Positions 54,801 through 62,954 of a DNA stretch of 64,000 nucleotides are shown in pieces. This stretch comes from Caryophanales bacterium UBA4278. Lineage in GTDB: Bacteria > Bacillota_I > Bacilli_A > RFN20 > CAG-826. Numbering within the stretch: the stretch's first letter is position 1; the number at the start of each line of letters is the position of its first letter. Position numbers and translations under genes: made by a program. The notes under the pieces were generated by a model. It saw only the letters and a program-made list of their open reading frames with translations. It was not told the DNA's origin and did not search any database. The DNA lies in NCBI GenBank assembly GCA_002395065.1, contig DGVS01000006.1, positions 32,472 to 96,471 of the forward strand, read 5' to 3'.

Positions 54801-56039
54801 CTTGATGCTACAAAACGCATCTTGTTCTTATTTAAAGAAGAACCACCAAAATCTCCTTTATATATTCTTTCAACAACAATTTATCGAAATGTCTGCTCTT
54901 TCTACTATCAGAAGATGTATCAAGAATTAATTGATCTTCTTACATTAATTATCAACAAGTATCAAAATGAAACGACTTATGTCTGGTTCATTAAAGAACT
55001 TGATCTAATTGTTCTGTTTACAAAGACTTTACTAAACAAAGAGAAGGACTATCAAAAAGAAATCATGGACCGTATTCCTCTTACTAAAGAGGAGATTGAA
55101 CAAGCAAACCTTGATTGTCTTAATTTCCAGTTAGTTTGTGTATATGAAAAACTTGTTCCTGTCTTAGAGAAAAAATATCTTTCTCTTCTATATTCTGAGA
55201 TCCGTATTAGCTTTGGAGGCATTCAAAAAAACACACCGATGCTTCTTGAATCACAAGGAGATCTTTTTGGAGAACTCTATGGACAAGCTTTAGAGGACGC
55301 AAAAGATGATTTTACTAATCCTCTTTTCATTGATCTAGTTCGTGATCGATTTACCAGGCTAGATGTTCGATATGAAATGAGTAAACCGTTTTGGTATTTA
55401 AAGCTCAGAGTTCGTGTCGCCAAAATCTTCTTTGAGTCTCTTCTTAAAGAAGGTAATAAACGAAAACTCTTAATGGATTTTTATTCCTTATTGAACTATC
55501 TTGGAGTTACATCAGATGCACCAATAACAAGGGATTTATCCAAGCAATTTCCAGATATTTTATCAATCGGAATGAAAATTGATCATGAATTTGTAAATAA
55601 CAAAGATTCAACATATAGTTTATATCTTCTTGGTCTAAGATATTTTGATGCTTTCTTTGAATCAATTCCTTTTGAGTGTTATCACAATTTCTTTAAAGTG
55701 TCCTATGAAATCGGAGTAATTACATCAGATTTCATTCCTTTCGTGGAGTTATCCAATCCACATTCGACTTTATCACTTGAAGAAACAATGAAAGTGTATC
55801 AAGGCTTATTTAATGGATTAATGAAGAAGAGTAAGACAAATGTGGATAACATTATTATATTTTTCTTAAGAAGATATCTTGATTATTTAAATAAATATGC
55901 GAAAGAGAAAATCAAAGATCATCCAGATATCAAAGAAGAATTTCGCTTAACGTGTGAACGTTTATCTTTCTATTATGAAAAGAATGACCATCTTCCAGAA
56001 GCATTTGAATACCAAGAACTATCAAAGAAGTATCGTTAA
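51846..56039 (+). CDS. Tandem TIR, Sel1-repeat, long helical protein
   Basis: 1397 residues from GTG 51846 (-10 TAAAAT at 51831-51836; ATG 51900 is the alternative). TIR 1 about 25-140 (VSIYVSYCPNNLDEV, FEDLKVMISQSQVTVVLVTPDY). TIR 2 about 174-290 (FVFLSYRKKDR, WYDEFLVAGEAFEKKL, LLLCVTPNLV) with Glu220 at the NADase position. Sel1-like repeats about 310-378. Then about 1000 residues of helical, TPR-like sequence. The layout suggests a sensor scaffold with TIR effectors, possibly antiphage. Not known to me as a named system. Confidence 0.75.
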   Translation: MAEEVFSLHYITRLGEDVMDPNPKKVSIYVSYCPNNLDEVRRLSKKILEKNPAIIYFRRYDLDPTVNFEDLKVMISQSQVTVVLVTPDYLEKNSNEEDYNKEYQYLKSSHIPFLPIITRGVTVEEYEKTFGTIQYLDLDQHDDTQISIDKKLENYFKLYIVKDDDYMVAKSAFKNFVFLSYRKKDRAEALKLIDEIHKNEECQDIAIWYDEFLVAGEAFEKKLERKLKKCNALLLCVTPNLVNEDNYVREVEYKYAHEVHKTVLPIKAVDTSLTLLKQAFIDIPDPVEANEASSSLINITKVEAKKTTPRKMYALGLAYLFGIEVEINRSIALSYLEKAANKGYIDALRFLADIYMNGNGVIRDIDKAKEYKKRLIEKINKGYTFDLYESNADDYYSERVLTLTLEFTTPSKEKIQELIKTYQEMKSFKKADEIYEYNWYLYRLYLQLTLMSMSFSFDLKFDPKDYLNDLDVMKKLDEDDYQLFYCHYFHYFEFGHFIHTQGVEALSEYEIKTIRFLSEKFSDEFLGTVNVIISKVRESPYLDINTKNKILHVCLEEVNKYKDNENMPITLVQLQLGEMTINSYNPMYDFKKGRLQLEKLLANCHTYSTNDFVILSARYFLAMSVSDDTKQFLNYARQALDYCREMSDDIQNGSITKQIRYDLETKIIIRDESLSQEERVTKLKTLTKKLLEEESYGCIPDAVTPILTYEYKLSNLKDYEKYHLLFKKHYQKEVGGYYYYRYIIFDALLYSLRKDETSFKNAIEQYMKDMPSFFGNNVNECLYHMVDVFGDLLANFTHLDSFELEGTKCCLDMILLNLKKENFKPESRLIFIFTKFVNRVLDKFPSMMSHEAVDFVYQLYEDYVKTCQINDESIDELTNEYIRLANKIFLANFKQNKEKTQAILRHFYDNVSLAFTKASYKQFRFADLGQLYCVSYYLEYFFYEKNLLQRIVEQTYNRTELLDLAFESVYMFKGELNKEDQEKIFLDATKRILFLFKEEPPKSPLYILSTTIYRNVCSFYYQKMYQELIDLLTLIINKYQNETTYVWFIKELDLIVLFTKTLLNKEKDYQKEIMDRIPLTKEEIEQANLDCLNFQLVCVYEKLVPVLEKKYLSLLYSEIRISFGGIQKNTPMLLESQGDLFGELYGQALEDAKDDFTNPLFIDLVRDRFTRLDVRYEMSKPFWYLKLRVRVAKIFFESLLKEGNKRKLLMDFYSLLNYLGVTSDAPITRDLSKQFPDILSIGMKIDHEFVNNKDSTYSLYLLGLRYFDAFFESIPFECYHNFFKVSYEIGVITSDFIPFVELSNPHSTLSLEETMKVYQGLFNGLMKKSKTNVDNIIIFFLRRYLDYLNKYAKEKIKDHPDIKEEFRLTCERLSFYYEKNDHLPEAFEYQELSKKYR

Positions 56040-56068
56040 TTGAATTATTCATATTATATTATTTATAT

Positions 56069-56554
56069 ATGCGTATCACACATACATTTCCGATTTATAT
56101 TAATGAAGATTCAACAATCCTTATCCTAGGTTCTTTTCCTTCTGTTAAATCACGAGAACAAAACTTCTATTATGGACATCCTCAAAATCGTTTCTTTAAG
56201 GTACTAGGAAGTATCTTTCATGAGGATGTCCATAATACAGTTGAAAGTAAGAAAACCTTCTTAAAGAAGTATCACATTGCTTTATATGATGTAATTGAAG
56301 AATGTGATATTGAAGGTAGTGCAGATTCGACTATTAAAAACGTTACCCCAATTAACTTAAAATCCATTCTAGAAAAATATCCAAAGATTAAGAAAATTGG
56401 TGTTAACGGAAAGAAAGCATCTTCCTTATTTGAAAAACATTTAAGCAAGTATTGTGGTAGAGTGAAAGTCTATCATCTTCCATCCACTTCTCCAGCGAAT
56501 GCGAAGACATCTTTAGAAGAATTAATCGAAGAATATTCAGTTATATTAAAATAG
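56069..56554 (+). CDS. DNA-deoxyinosine glycosylase, copy 1
   Basis: 161 residues. Motifs of the UDG-superfamily hypoxanthine-DNA glycosylase: ILGSFPSVKSREQNFYYG, HPQNRFFKVL, and LPSTSPANA near the end. It excises deaminated adenine (and perhaps uracil-type lesions) from DNA. Almost identical to the gene at 59837, the two flanking the collagen-like gene. The ATG follows an AT-rich segment ending TTATATATG with no Shine-Dalgarno, likely leaderless. Confidence 0.88.
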   Translation: MRITHTFPIYINEDSTILILGSFPSVKSREQNFYYGHPQNRFFKVLGSIFHEDVHNTVESKKTFLKKYHIALYDVIEECDIEGSADSTIKNVTPINLKSILEKYPKIKKIGVNGKKASSLFEKHLSKYCGRVKVYHLPSTSPANAKTSLEELIEEYSVILK

Positions 56555-56597
56555 TCAAGAATTGCTGGTATTTTTAGCACTTCTATATATAGAGTGC

Positions 56598-56626
56598 TTG
56601 CTTCTCTCTCTCTCTCTCTGTAAAAT
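56598..56626 (+). promoter_or_regulatory. CT-repeat promoter of the collagen-like gene (putative phase variation)
   Basis: TTGCTT (56598-56603) and TAAAAT (56621-56626) are separated by exactly 17 nt made of (CT)8 plus G. One repeat unit gained or lost changes the spacing to 19 or 15. An imperfect palindrome AGCACTTCTATATATAGAGTG overlaps the -35 from the left and may terminate the upstream gene. Confidence 0.7.
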
Positions 56627-56649
56627 AAATTTATGATTATTTAACGAAA

Positions 56650-56680
56650 GAAAGTTAAACAAATGTTTTCTTTCTTTTTT
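56650..56680 (+). terminator. Terminator-like hairpin in the leader of the collagen-like gene
   Basis: GAAAG-TT-AAAC (56650-56660) pairs with GTTT-T-CTTTC (56665-56674), followed by TTTTTT (56675-56680). It lies between the CT promoter and the ATG, so it would act as an attenuator for that promoter or a weak stop for read-through. Confidence 0.45.
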
Positions 56681-56707
56681 ATTAATTGAACATTGTGAGG
56701 TGGAAGC

Positions 56708-59700
56708 ATGAAACGTAAACATATTATTCCTATTACTTTATTAGCATCTCTTTTTGCTTTGTCTTTAGGTGGATGTAAAGGTGACAAGGGTGCAGCTGGT
56801 CCTCAGGGTCCTCAAGGAATCCAAGGGGAAGTTGGTCCTCAAGGAGCTCCCGGTTCACAAGGTCTTCCAGGCGAACAAGGACCAAAAGGAGATACTGGTG
56901 CAACCGGTCCACAAGGCCCAAAAGGTGAGACTGGTGCAACTGGCCCGCAAGGTCCACAGGGTGACACTGGACCTCAAGGACCTCAAGGAAACACTGGCCA
57001 ACAAGGGCCTCAAGGCTCAGCGGGACAAGATGGTGTTTCTGTTGTTTCAATTGCGAAGACATCAACAAGTGGTCTCGTTGATACATATACAATTACATAT
57101 TCAAACAATGAAGTTTCATATTTTACTGTCACCAATGGAGCTCAAGGAGAACAAGGTATCCAAGGTGTAAAAGGTGACGACGGACATAGTCCTACAATTA
57201 CTATTTCTAATGACGGATACTGGGTAATTAATGGAAATAAAACAACCTTCCCATCACAAGGTGTTCAAGGCCATCAAGGTCCGCAAGGAGAACAAGGCCC
57301 AAAAGGTGATACAGGGGCCACAGGTGCAACAGGACCTCAAGGGCCTCAAGGAGAAGTTGGTCCTCAGGGTCCACAAGGACAAAGCGGACAAGACGGAACA
57401 TCAGTAATAACAAATAGTGGTCTTCCATCTTATGAAATTGGCAAAATTGGTGACTCATATATCGATTTAGAGACATGGAATTACTATGTTAAAGAACAAA
57501 CTGGTTGGGTCTTAAAAGGAAATATTAAAGGCGTCCAAGGAGAAGTTGGTCCTCAAGGGCCTCAAGGTCCAGCCGGAAACGATGGTGTTTCGGTTGAATC
57601 AATTGATAAAACATCCTCTGAAGGATTGGTTGATACATACACAATCACTTATAGTGATGGCGGACACGATACTTTTACAGTAACCAATGGTGCACAAGGA
57701 GAACAAGGCATTCAAGGTTTACCTGGTAATGATGGAGAAACACCAGAAATAACTATTTCCCTTGATGGATATTGGATTATTAACGGAGAAAAAACATCAA
57801 CCTTAGCTCAAGGACCTAAAGGAGACACAGGATCCACAGGTGCAACAGGACCACAAGGCCCACAAGGTGAACAAGGTATTCAAGGAGAAACTGGTGCTCA
57901 AGGTCCAAAAGGTGACCAAGGTGAACAAGGTATCCAAGGTGAAACCGGTCCACAAGGACCTCAAGGAGAAAGTGGTCGAGACGGAACATCTTTTAGAACA
58001 GGATATGGGGTTCCAAGTCCATCCTTAGGTATTAACGGAGATTCCTATGTTGATTTAGAAACATGGAATTATTACTTAAAGACTGCTGGTGAATGGGCTG
58101 TACAAGGAAACATAAAAGATCCAGAATATACTCCTTTATCTCAGAAATACTATGTAGATTTCTATGTTGGTAGTAATCTCATTACATCAAAACTAGTAAA
58201 AAAAGGAGAACGGGTTGCTCCTCCAACTGAATCCGAAACAAGAATGTATAACATTAATTATTGGTATACATTTGGTTCTGGTCTTAATTATAAAGAACAA
58301 TGGAACTTTTCTGGTTGTGTTGTTACCTCTGATGTTTCGTTATATGCGGATTACACATCAAAGGATATTGTTGTCACGTTAAACCCAGAATCTGGAACAT
58401 GCGAACAAAGCACTTATATAGCTCATTACAATAAGAATTACTCTCTTCCTGATGTTACTGCACCAGAAGGATATTACTTCAATGGTTGGTATTGGAATGA
58501 TCAGTATTTTGATCAAAGCGGAACATGGAACATCGAACTTCTCGAGTTAACTTTAAATGCACATTTCATTAGTAAAGATGGTTTAGTAATTGAAAATGGT
58601 GTCGTGAAGAGTTGTTCAACTTCTTATGAAGGTTTAGTTAAAATTCCGAGTATAGCTAATGGTGTAGCTGTAACTGAAATTAAACAGATGGCATTTAGAG
58701 ATTGCTCTTTGATTGATAGTGTTTACATCCCTGAATCAGTCGCTGTTATAGGTGATTACGCTTTCTTGGGTTGTTCCAATTTGTATCACGTTAATATTCC
58801 AAGCCATGTTGCAACGCTAAAAGGAACGTTTAGTGGGTGTCACTCGTTATATGCATTAGATATCCCTGATAGCGTAACAACGATTAGTAATGGCACCTTC
58901 TATGAGTGTGTTAATTTGTATCAAATTAATCTGGGTAGCGGTGTTTCCTCGATTTCTTATGTTGATTTTGAGGGTTGTTATGCTCTTGAAGGTATCAACG
59001 TTAAGAATGCTAATACACATTTTTCATCAGATGATGGAGTTTTATTTAATAAAACTCAAACAGAATTAATTAAAATGCCTGCAGGTCGGACTGGGGATTA
59101 TTCAATTCCAACATCAGTGCAAAGCATTGCGATTTCAGCATTTGAAGATTCTAGACTTTCTAATATTGAAATACCGAACTCGGTTACATTTATTGATGAA
59201 TATGCGTTCAATAATTGCGATTATATTACTTCAATTACGATTCCTGGAAGTGTTCAAACATTACTAGAAGGAACTATTGCCTATTGTAATGATTTGGAGA
59301 CTGTAACATTTGAAGAAGGCGTAAAGGAACTCGGTTGGTTAACGTTTGAGGATTGTTGTTCTCTTTGTAGCGTATATATATCAAGCACTGTAACTGCCAT
59401 TAATAATGATATTTTTGCGGGCTGTTATTCATTACAATCAATAAATGTTTCCCTAAGCAATTCGTATTATTCATCGATTGATGGGGTATTATTAAGCAAA
59501 GACCAACACACATTAATTTATGTGCCACAGGGATATAATTTATCTAATCAATATGTCATACCTACATGTGTCACAACAATTAAATCATATGCCTTTAATG
59601 GAACATACATTATCGAATGTGTGGTAATTCCATCTAGCGTTGTCACTATTGAAAAGGATGGAATTGATTATGTTGGCACTACATTAACTACAATATATTG

Positions 59701-59785
59701 TACGGAATCATCAAAACCATCTGGATGGGATGATAATTGGAACACATCTGGATGTACAGTTGTGTGGAATTATGTTCCAGAATAA
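56708..59785 (+). CDS. Collagen-like lipoprotein with C-terminal leucine-rich repeats
   Basis: 1025 residues. Lipobox SLGGC (Cys about 23). Gly-X-Y collagen repeats (GPQGPQG, GETGATG) in several blocks between about 30 and 430. They alternate with three kinds of spacer module, two carrying VDTYTITYS...TVTNGAQGEQG and two carrying SYVDLETWNYY-like sequences. After residue 630 come BspA-like LRR_5 repeats (IPESVAVIGDYAFLGCSNL and others). It should be a rigid lipid-anchored surface fibre with an LRR binding head. GTGAGGTGGAAG precedes the ATG. Confidence 0.85.
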   Translation: MKRKHIIPITLLASLFALSLGGCKGDKGAAGPQGPQGIQGEVGPQGAPGSQGLPGEQGPKGDTGATGPQGPKGETGATGPQGPQGDTGPQGPQGNTGQQGPQGSAGQDGVSVVSIAKTSTSGLVDTYTITYSNNEVSYFTVTNGAQGEQGIQGVKGDDGHSPTITISNDGYWVINGNKTTFPSQGVQGHQGPQGEQGPKGDTGATGATGPQGPQGEVGPQGPQGQSGQDGTSVITNSGLPSYEIGKIGDSYIDLETWNYYVKEQTGWVLKGNIKGVQGEVGPQGPQGPAGNDGVSVESIDKTSSEGLVDTYTITYSDGGHDTFTVTNGAQGEQGIQGLPGNDGETPEITISLDGYWIINGEKTSTLAQGPKGDTGSTGATGPQGPQGEQGIQGETGAQGPKGDQGEQGIQGETGPQGPQGESGRDGTSFRTGYGVPSPSLGINGDSYVDLETWNYYLKTAGEWAVQGNIKDPEYTPLSQKYYVDFYVGSNLITSKLVKKGERVAPPTESETRMYNINYWYTFGSGLNYKEQWNFSGCVVTSDVSLYADYTSKDIVVTLNPESGTCEQSTYIAHYNKNYSLPDVTAPEGYYFNGWYWNDQYFDQSGTWNIELLELTLNAHFISKDGLVIENGVVKSCSTSYEGLVKIPSIANGVAVTEIKQMAFRDCSLIDSVYIPESVAVIGDYAFLGCSNLYHVNIPSHVATLKGTFSGCHSLYALDIPDSVTTISNGTFYECVNLYQINLGSGVSSISYVDFEGCYALEGINVKNANTHFSSDDGVLFNKTQTELIKMPAGRTGDYSIPTSVQSIAISAFEDSRLSNIEIPNSVTFIDEYAFNNCDYITSITIPGSVQTLLEGTIAYCNDLETVTFEEGVKELGWLTFEDCCSLCSVYISSTVTAINNDIFAGCYSLQSINVSLSNSYYSSIDGVLLSKDQHTLIYVPQGYNLSNQYVIPTCVTTIKSYAFNGTYIIECVVIPSSVVTIEKDGIDYVGTTLTTIYCTESSKPSGWDDNWNTSGCTVVWNYVPE

Positions 59786-59836
59786 CTAAAATGTTATGTT
59801 GGTGTAAAAAAATCGCATTATCTTTATTATTTATAT

Positions 59837-60325
59837 ATGCGAATCACACATACATTTCCTATTTATATTAATGAAGATTCTACTATTCTAATCTTAGGAT
59901 CTTTTCCATCAGTTAAATCACGAGAACAAAACTTCTATTATGGACATCCTCAAAATAGATTCTTTAAAGTCTTAGGAAAGATCTTTCATGAGGATGTCCA
60001 TAATACAGTTGAAAGTAAGAAAACCTTCTTAAAGAAGTATCGCATTGCATTATATGACGTGATTGAAGAATGTGATATTGAAGGCAGCGCAGATTCGACG
60101 ATTAAAAATGCCACTCCGATTGACTTAAAATCCATTCTAGAAAAATATCCAAAGATTAAGAAAATTGGTGTTAATGGAAAGAAAGCATCTTCTTTATTTA
60201 AGAAGTATCTAGAGAAGGATTGTAGTGGTATCTCTATTTATTATCTTCCATCTACTTCTCCGGCAAATGCGAAGACATCTTTAGAAGAATTAGTTAAAGA
60301 ATATTCAAAATTGTTTCAAAAATAA
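59837..60325 (+). CDS. DNA-deoxyinosine glycosylase, copy 2
   Basis: 162 residues, nearly identical to the copy at 56069. The first 125 residues differ at only a few places; the differences cluster near 128-142 and at the tail. Same motifs (SFPSVKSREQNFYYG, LPSTSPANA). The region just before the ATG and a short stretch after the stop (GAATTGCTGGT) are also shared, so the duplication included flanks. Confidence 0.88.
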   Translation: MRITHTFPIYINEDSTILILGSFPSVKSREQNFYYGHPQNRFFKVLGKIFHEDVHNTVESKKTFLKKYRIALYDVIEECDIEGSADSTIKNATPIDLKSILEKYPKIKKIGVNGKKASSLFKKYLEKDCSGISIYYLPSTSPANAKTSLEELVKEYSKLFQK

Positions 60326-60416
60326 AATAATTGGGAATTGCTGGTGATTTTCTTAAATAACCTATGCAAAACTCAAATATTTTTTTTTTGAGAAAGTTGC
60401 TCTATATAAATTTTAT

Positions 60417-60446
60417 TTGCGTGAGGCGTGTATATTCGCATACAAT
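60417..60446 (+). promoter_or_regulatory. Promoter of the glycan operon
   Basis: TTGCGT (60417-60422), 18-nt spacer, TACAAT (60441-60446). Start of transcription falls a few bases before ATG 60457, which fixes that ATG as the likely start. Confidence 0.65.
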
Positions 60447-60456
60447 GTACGCACAT

Positions 60457-62328
60457 ATGAAGACCACGAAAAGACACATCAACTATAAATTTATTTATGC
60501 AGTAGTGGATATACTGTTGGCTTTTTGTGTTTCTATACTCGCTTTTCTTTCTTATTATAAGCCTGCCAATTTTGTCGCCAATAATACTTGGATTGCTCCA
60601 CTAATTTATAGTGTTTCTATTGCTTTAGTTACTCCAGTTATATTTTTAGTCTTTAAGGTTTACAAAATTATTACTAAAGATATTGGTATTTTTGAATGCA
60701 TCAGAATCGTACTTATTACTTTTTTGATTCAAGTAATTGGTTTAATCGTGATTTCTTTTGTCCCACAATTACCAAGATTTACTGATTATATCTTCTCATG
60801 GATGTTATCATGCGCTACTTTAGTGTTTTTACATCCACTTGTTAGAATTGTTGTTCGTGTATCTAATTTAACAAATGTCCTGCTTCATAAGGAAAACAAG
60901 GTCAAAACTATTGTTATTGGTGCTGGGGCAACAGCTAAAGTTGTTGTAGATGAATCGCGCAGAAACAAGAATAACCATAATGAAATTGTTGTGATGGTGG
61001 ATGACGATCCAAATAAAATTGGTGGACTTTTCGCAAATATTCCCGTCAAAGGCCCAATTTCTGATATCGCTAAAATAGTCGATTATACAAAAGCCGAAGA
61101 AGTCATTATTGCTATCAGTGACTTATCTGAGACAAGGCTTCATGAGATATTAGATTATTTAAGTGCTTGTAATGTTAGAGTAAGAAGAATGCCTTTAATT
61201 GCAGAAATGCAAGGACCAAATGATAAAAGAATTATTGATGTTGACTTAGATGATCTTCTTTCTAGAGATCCAGTCATTTTAGATAACCATGAAGTGAATG
61301 ATATGCTACATGGAAAATGTGTCATGGTTACTGGTGCAGGTGGTTCAATTGGATCTGAACTTGTTAGACAAATATTTAATACTCATCCAATGACTTTAAT
61401 TCTTTTTGATATTTATGAAAATTCCACATATGACATTCAAATGGAGTTAACTCGTAGGATTAGAGAAGAAAAAAATAAAGATATCCAATTAGTGACGCTT
61501 ATTGGTTCCACATATAACGAAACTAGAGTTGAACAAATCGTTAAGAAATATAGACCAGATTATATTTATCATGCTGCAGCATATAAACATGTTCCATTAA
61601 TGGAAGATAGCCCTGCTGAAGCAATTAGAACTAATGTGATTGGCACGTATAATGTTGCTAAGATGGCGGACAAATATGGCGTTAAAAAGATGGTTTTAGT
61701 GTCTACTGATAAAGCGGTTAGACCTACTAATGTCATGGGGGCAACCAAAAGGTTTGCAGAAACAATTGTCCAATATTTTTCTCATAAATCTAAGACAAAA
61801 TATGCCGCTGTGAGATTTGGCAATGTTTTAGGCAGTAACGGTAGTGTTGTTCCATTGTTCAAAAAACAAATAGAAGCTGGTGGTCCGGTAACAATCACTG
61901 ATAAAAAGATAATAAGATATTTTATGACAATTCCTGAAGCAGTTTCTTTGATCCTTCAATGCGGATTGTTTGCCAATGGTGGTGAAATTTTCATTTTAGA
62001 TATGGGAAAACCAGTAAAAATAATTGATTTAGCAGAAAAACTTATTAGACAAGCTGGTTTGGTGCCATATGTTGACATTGATATTATTGAGACAGGTTTA
62101 AGACCAGGTGAAAAACTCTTTGAAGAGTTACTATTAGATACTGAGCATCAGCTAAAAACTGATAACAAAAAGATTTATATTGAGCCAACATCAAATATTA
62201 ATACAAATCTTGAAGATGATGTTGTTGTGGCTAGTAAGGCTTTTGAATTTGAAGAAACCAGCGACATTAAGAAACTTTTAGCATCTTTGATTACAACTTA
62301 CGAAATTAAAAAAGGAAGCAAAGAATGA
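60457..62328 (+). CDS. Membrane-bound NDP-sugar 4,6-dehydratase (PglF/CapD type)
   Basis: 623 residues from ATG 60457; upstream in-frame ATGs at 60364 and 60445 precede or overlap the promoter. Four N-terminal membrane helices (about 10-130), a first Rossmann fold, then the catalytic domain: MVTGAGGSIGSELVRQ, YHAAAYKHVPLMEDSP, STDKAVRPTNVMGATKR (Asp-Lys/Met-Lys type active site), RFGNVLGSNGSVVP. Makes a 4-keto-6-deoxy sugar from UDP-GlcNAc in N,N'-diacetylbacillosamine-type pathways. It overlaps the next gene by 4 nt. Confidence 0.88.
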   Translation: MKTTKRHINYKFIYAVVDILLAFCVSILAFLSYYKPANFVANNTWIAPLIYSVSIALVTPVIFLVFKVYKIITKDIGIFECIRIVLITFLIQVIGLIVISFVPQLPRFTDYIFSWMLSCATLVFLHPLVRIVVRVSNLTNVLLHKENKVKTIVIGAGATAKVVVDESRRNKNNHNEIVVMVDDDPNKIGGLFANIPVKGPISDIAKIVDYTKAEEVIIAISDLSETRLHEILDYLSACNVRVRRMPLIAEMQGPNDKRIIDVDLDDLLSRDPVILDNHEVNDMLHGKCVMVTGAGGSIGSELVRQIFNTHPMTLILFDIYENSTYDIQMELTRRIREEKNKDIQLVTLIGSTYNETRVEQIVKKYRPDYIYHAAAYKHVPLMEDSPAEAIRTNVIGTYNVAKMADKYGVKKMVLVSTDKAVRPTNVMGATKRFAETIVQYFSHKSKTKYAAVRFGNVLGSNGSVVPLFKKQIEAGGPVTITDKKIIRYFMTIPEAVSLILQCGLFANGGEIFILDMGKPVKIIDLAEKLIRQAGLVPYVDIDIIETGLRPGEKLFEELLLDTEHQLKTDNKKIYIEPTSNINTNLEDDVVVASKAFEFEETSDIKKLLASLITTYEIKKGSKE

Positions 62329-62942
62329 GAGATGTTTTAAATAAAAGACAGCGAATATATCTTCCGTTCAAGAGAATTCTTGATTTATTTTTTTCTTTTG
62401 TGGGAATTATTATTTTGTTTCCTTTGATGCTTATTATAAGTATTTGTGTTCTTGTTGATACTGGAGGATTTCCTGTCTTCAGGCAAAAACGAATTGGCAA
62501 AAACAATAAAGAATTTTTAATTCTGAAATTCAGAAGCATGAGTAAAAAAACTCCAAAAGATGTTCCTACTCATTTATTAGAAAACCCAGATCAATATATT
62601 TCTAGATTTGGTAGATTTATTAGAAAATCCTCTATTGATGAGCTACCACAATTATTTAATATCTTAATTGGACAAATGTCCTTCATTGGTCCAAGACCAG
62701 CGTTGTGGAATCAAAAAGATCTAAATGATGGAAGAACCATCAATAATGTTCATCTACTAAAACCAGGTCTTTCTGGATGGGCTCAATGCAATGGGAGAGA
62801 TGATATCGAGTTATCTAGGAAAATCGAATTAGACACCGAATATTTGAAAAAATTCAATATTTGGTTTGATATAAAAATCTTTTTTCTTTCAATTGGGAAA
62901 GCAATTGCTGGGAAGGATGTTATTGAAGGAAAACAAGGATAG
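62325..62942 (+). CDS. Small undecaprenyl-phosphate sugar-1-P transferase (PglC type)
   Basis: 205 residues, the short monotopic phosphoglycosyl transferase form. N-terminal re-entrant helix (LDLFFSFVGIIILFPLML), KFRSM, the catalytic SSIDELPQLFN, FIGPRPAL, and KPGLSGWAQCNGRDD. It transfers a sugar phosphate from UDP-sugar to the lipid carrier and so initiates a glycan. Coupled by an ATGA overlap to the dehydratase and followed 12 nt later by an aminotransferase. Confidence 0.9.
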   Translation: MRDVLNKRQRIYLPFKRILDLFFSFVGIIILFPLMLIISICVLVDTGGFPVFRQKRIGKNNKEFLILKFRSMSKKTPKDVPTHLLENPDQYISRFGRFIRKSSIDELPQLFNILIGQMSFIGPRPALWNQKDLNDGRTINNVHLLKPGLSGWAQCNGRDDIELSRKIELDTEYLKKFNIWFDIKIFFLSIGKAIAGKDVIEGKQG

Positions 62943-62954
62943 CGGAGGCGAATT

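Noticed and set aside
56733..58028. Long frames on other strands and phases within the collagen-like gene
   Set aside because: They mirror the Gly-X-Y repeat periodicity and have no independent starts.
60380..60389. T10 tract in the N-terminal frame of the dehydratase as a phase-variation switch
   Set aside because: The promoter at 60417-60446 puts the real start at 60457, downstream of the tract, so slippage would not affect the protein.
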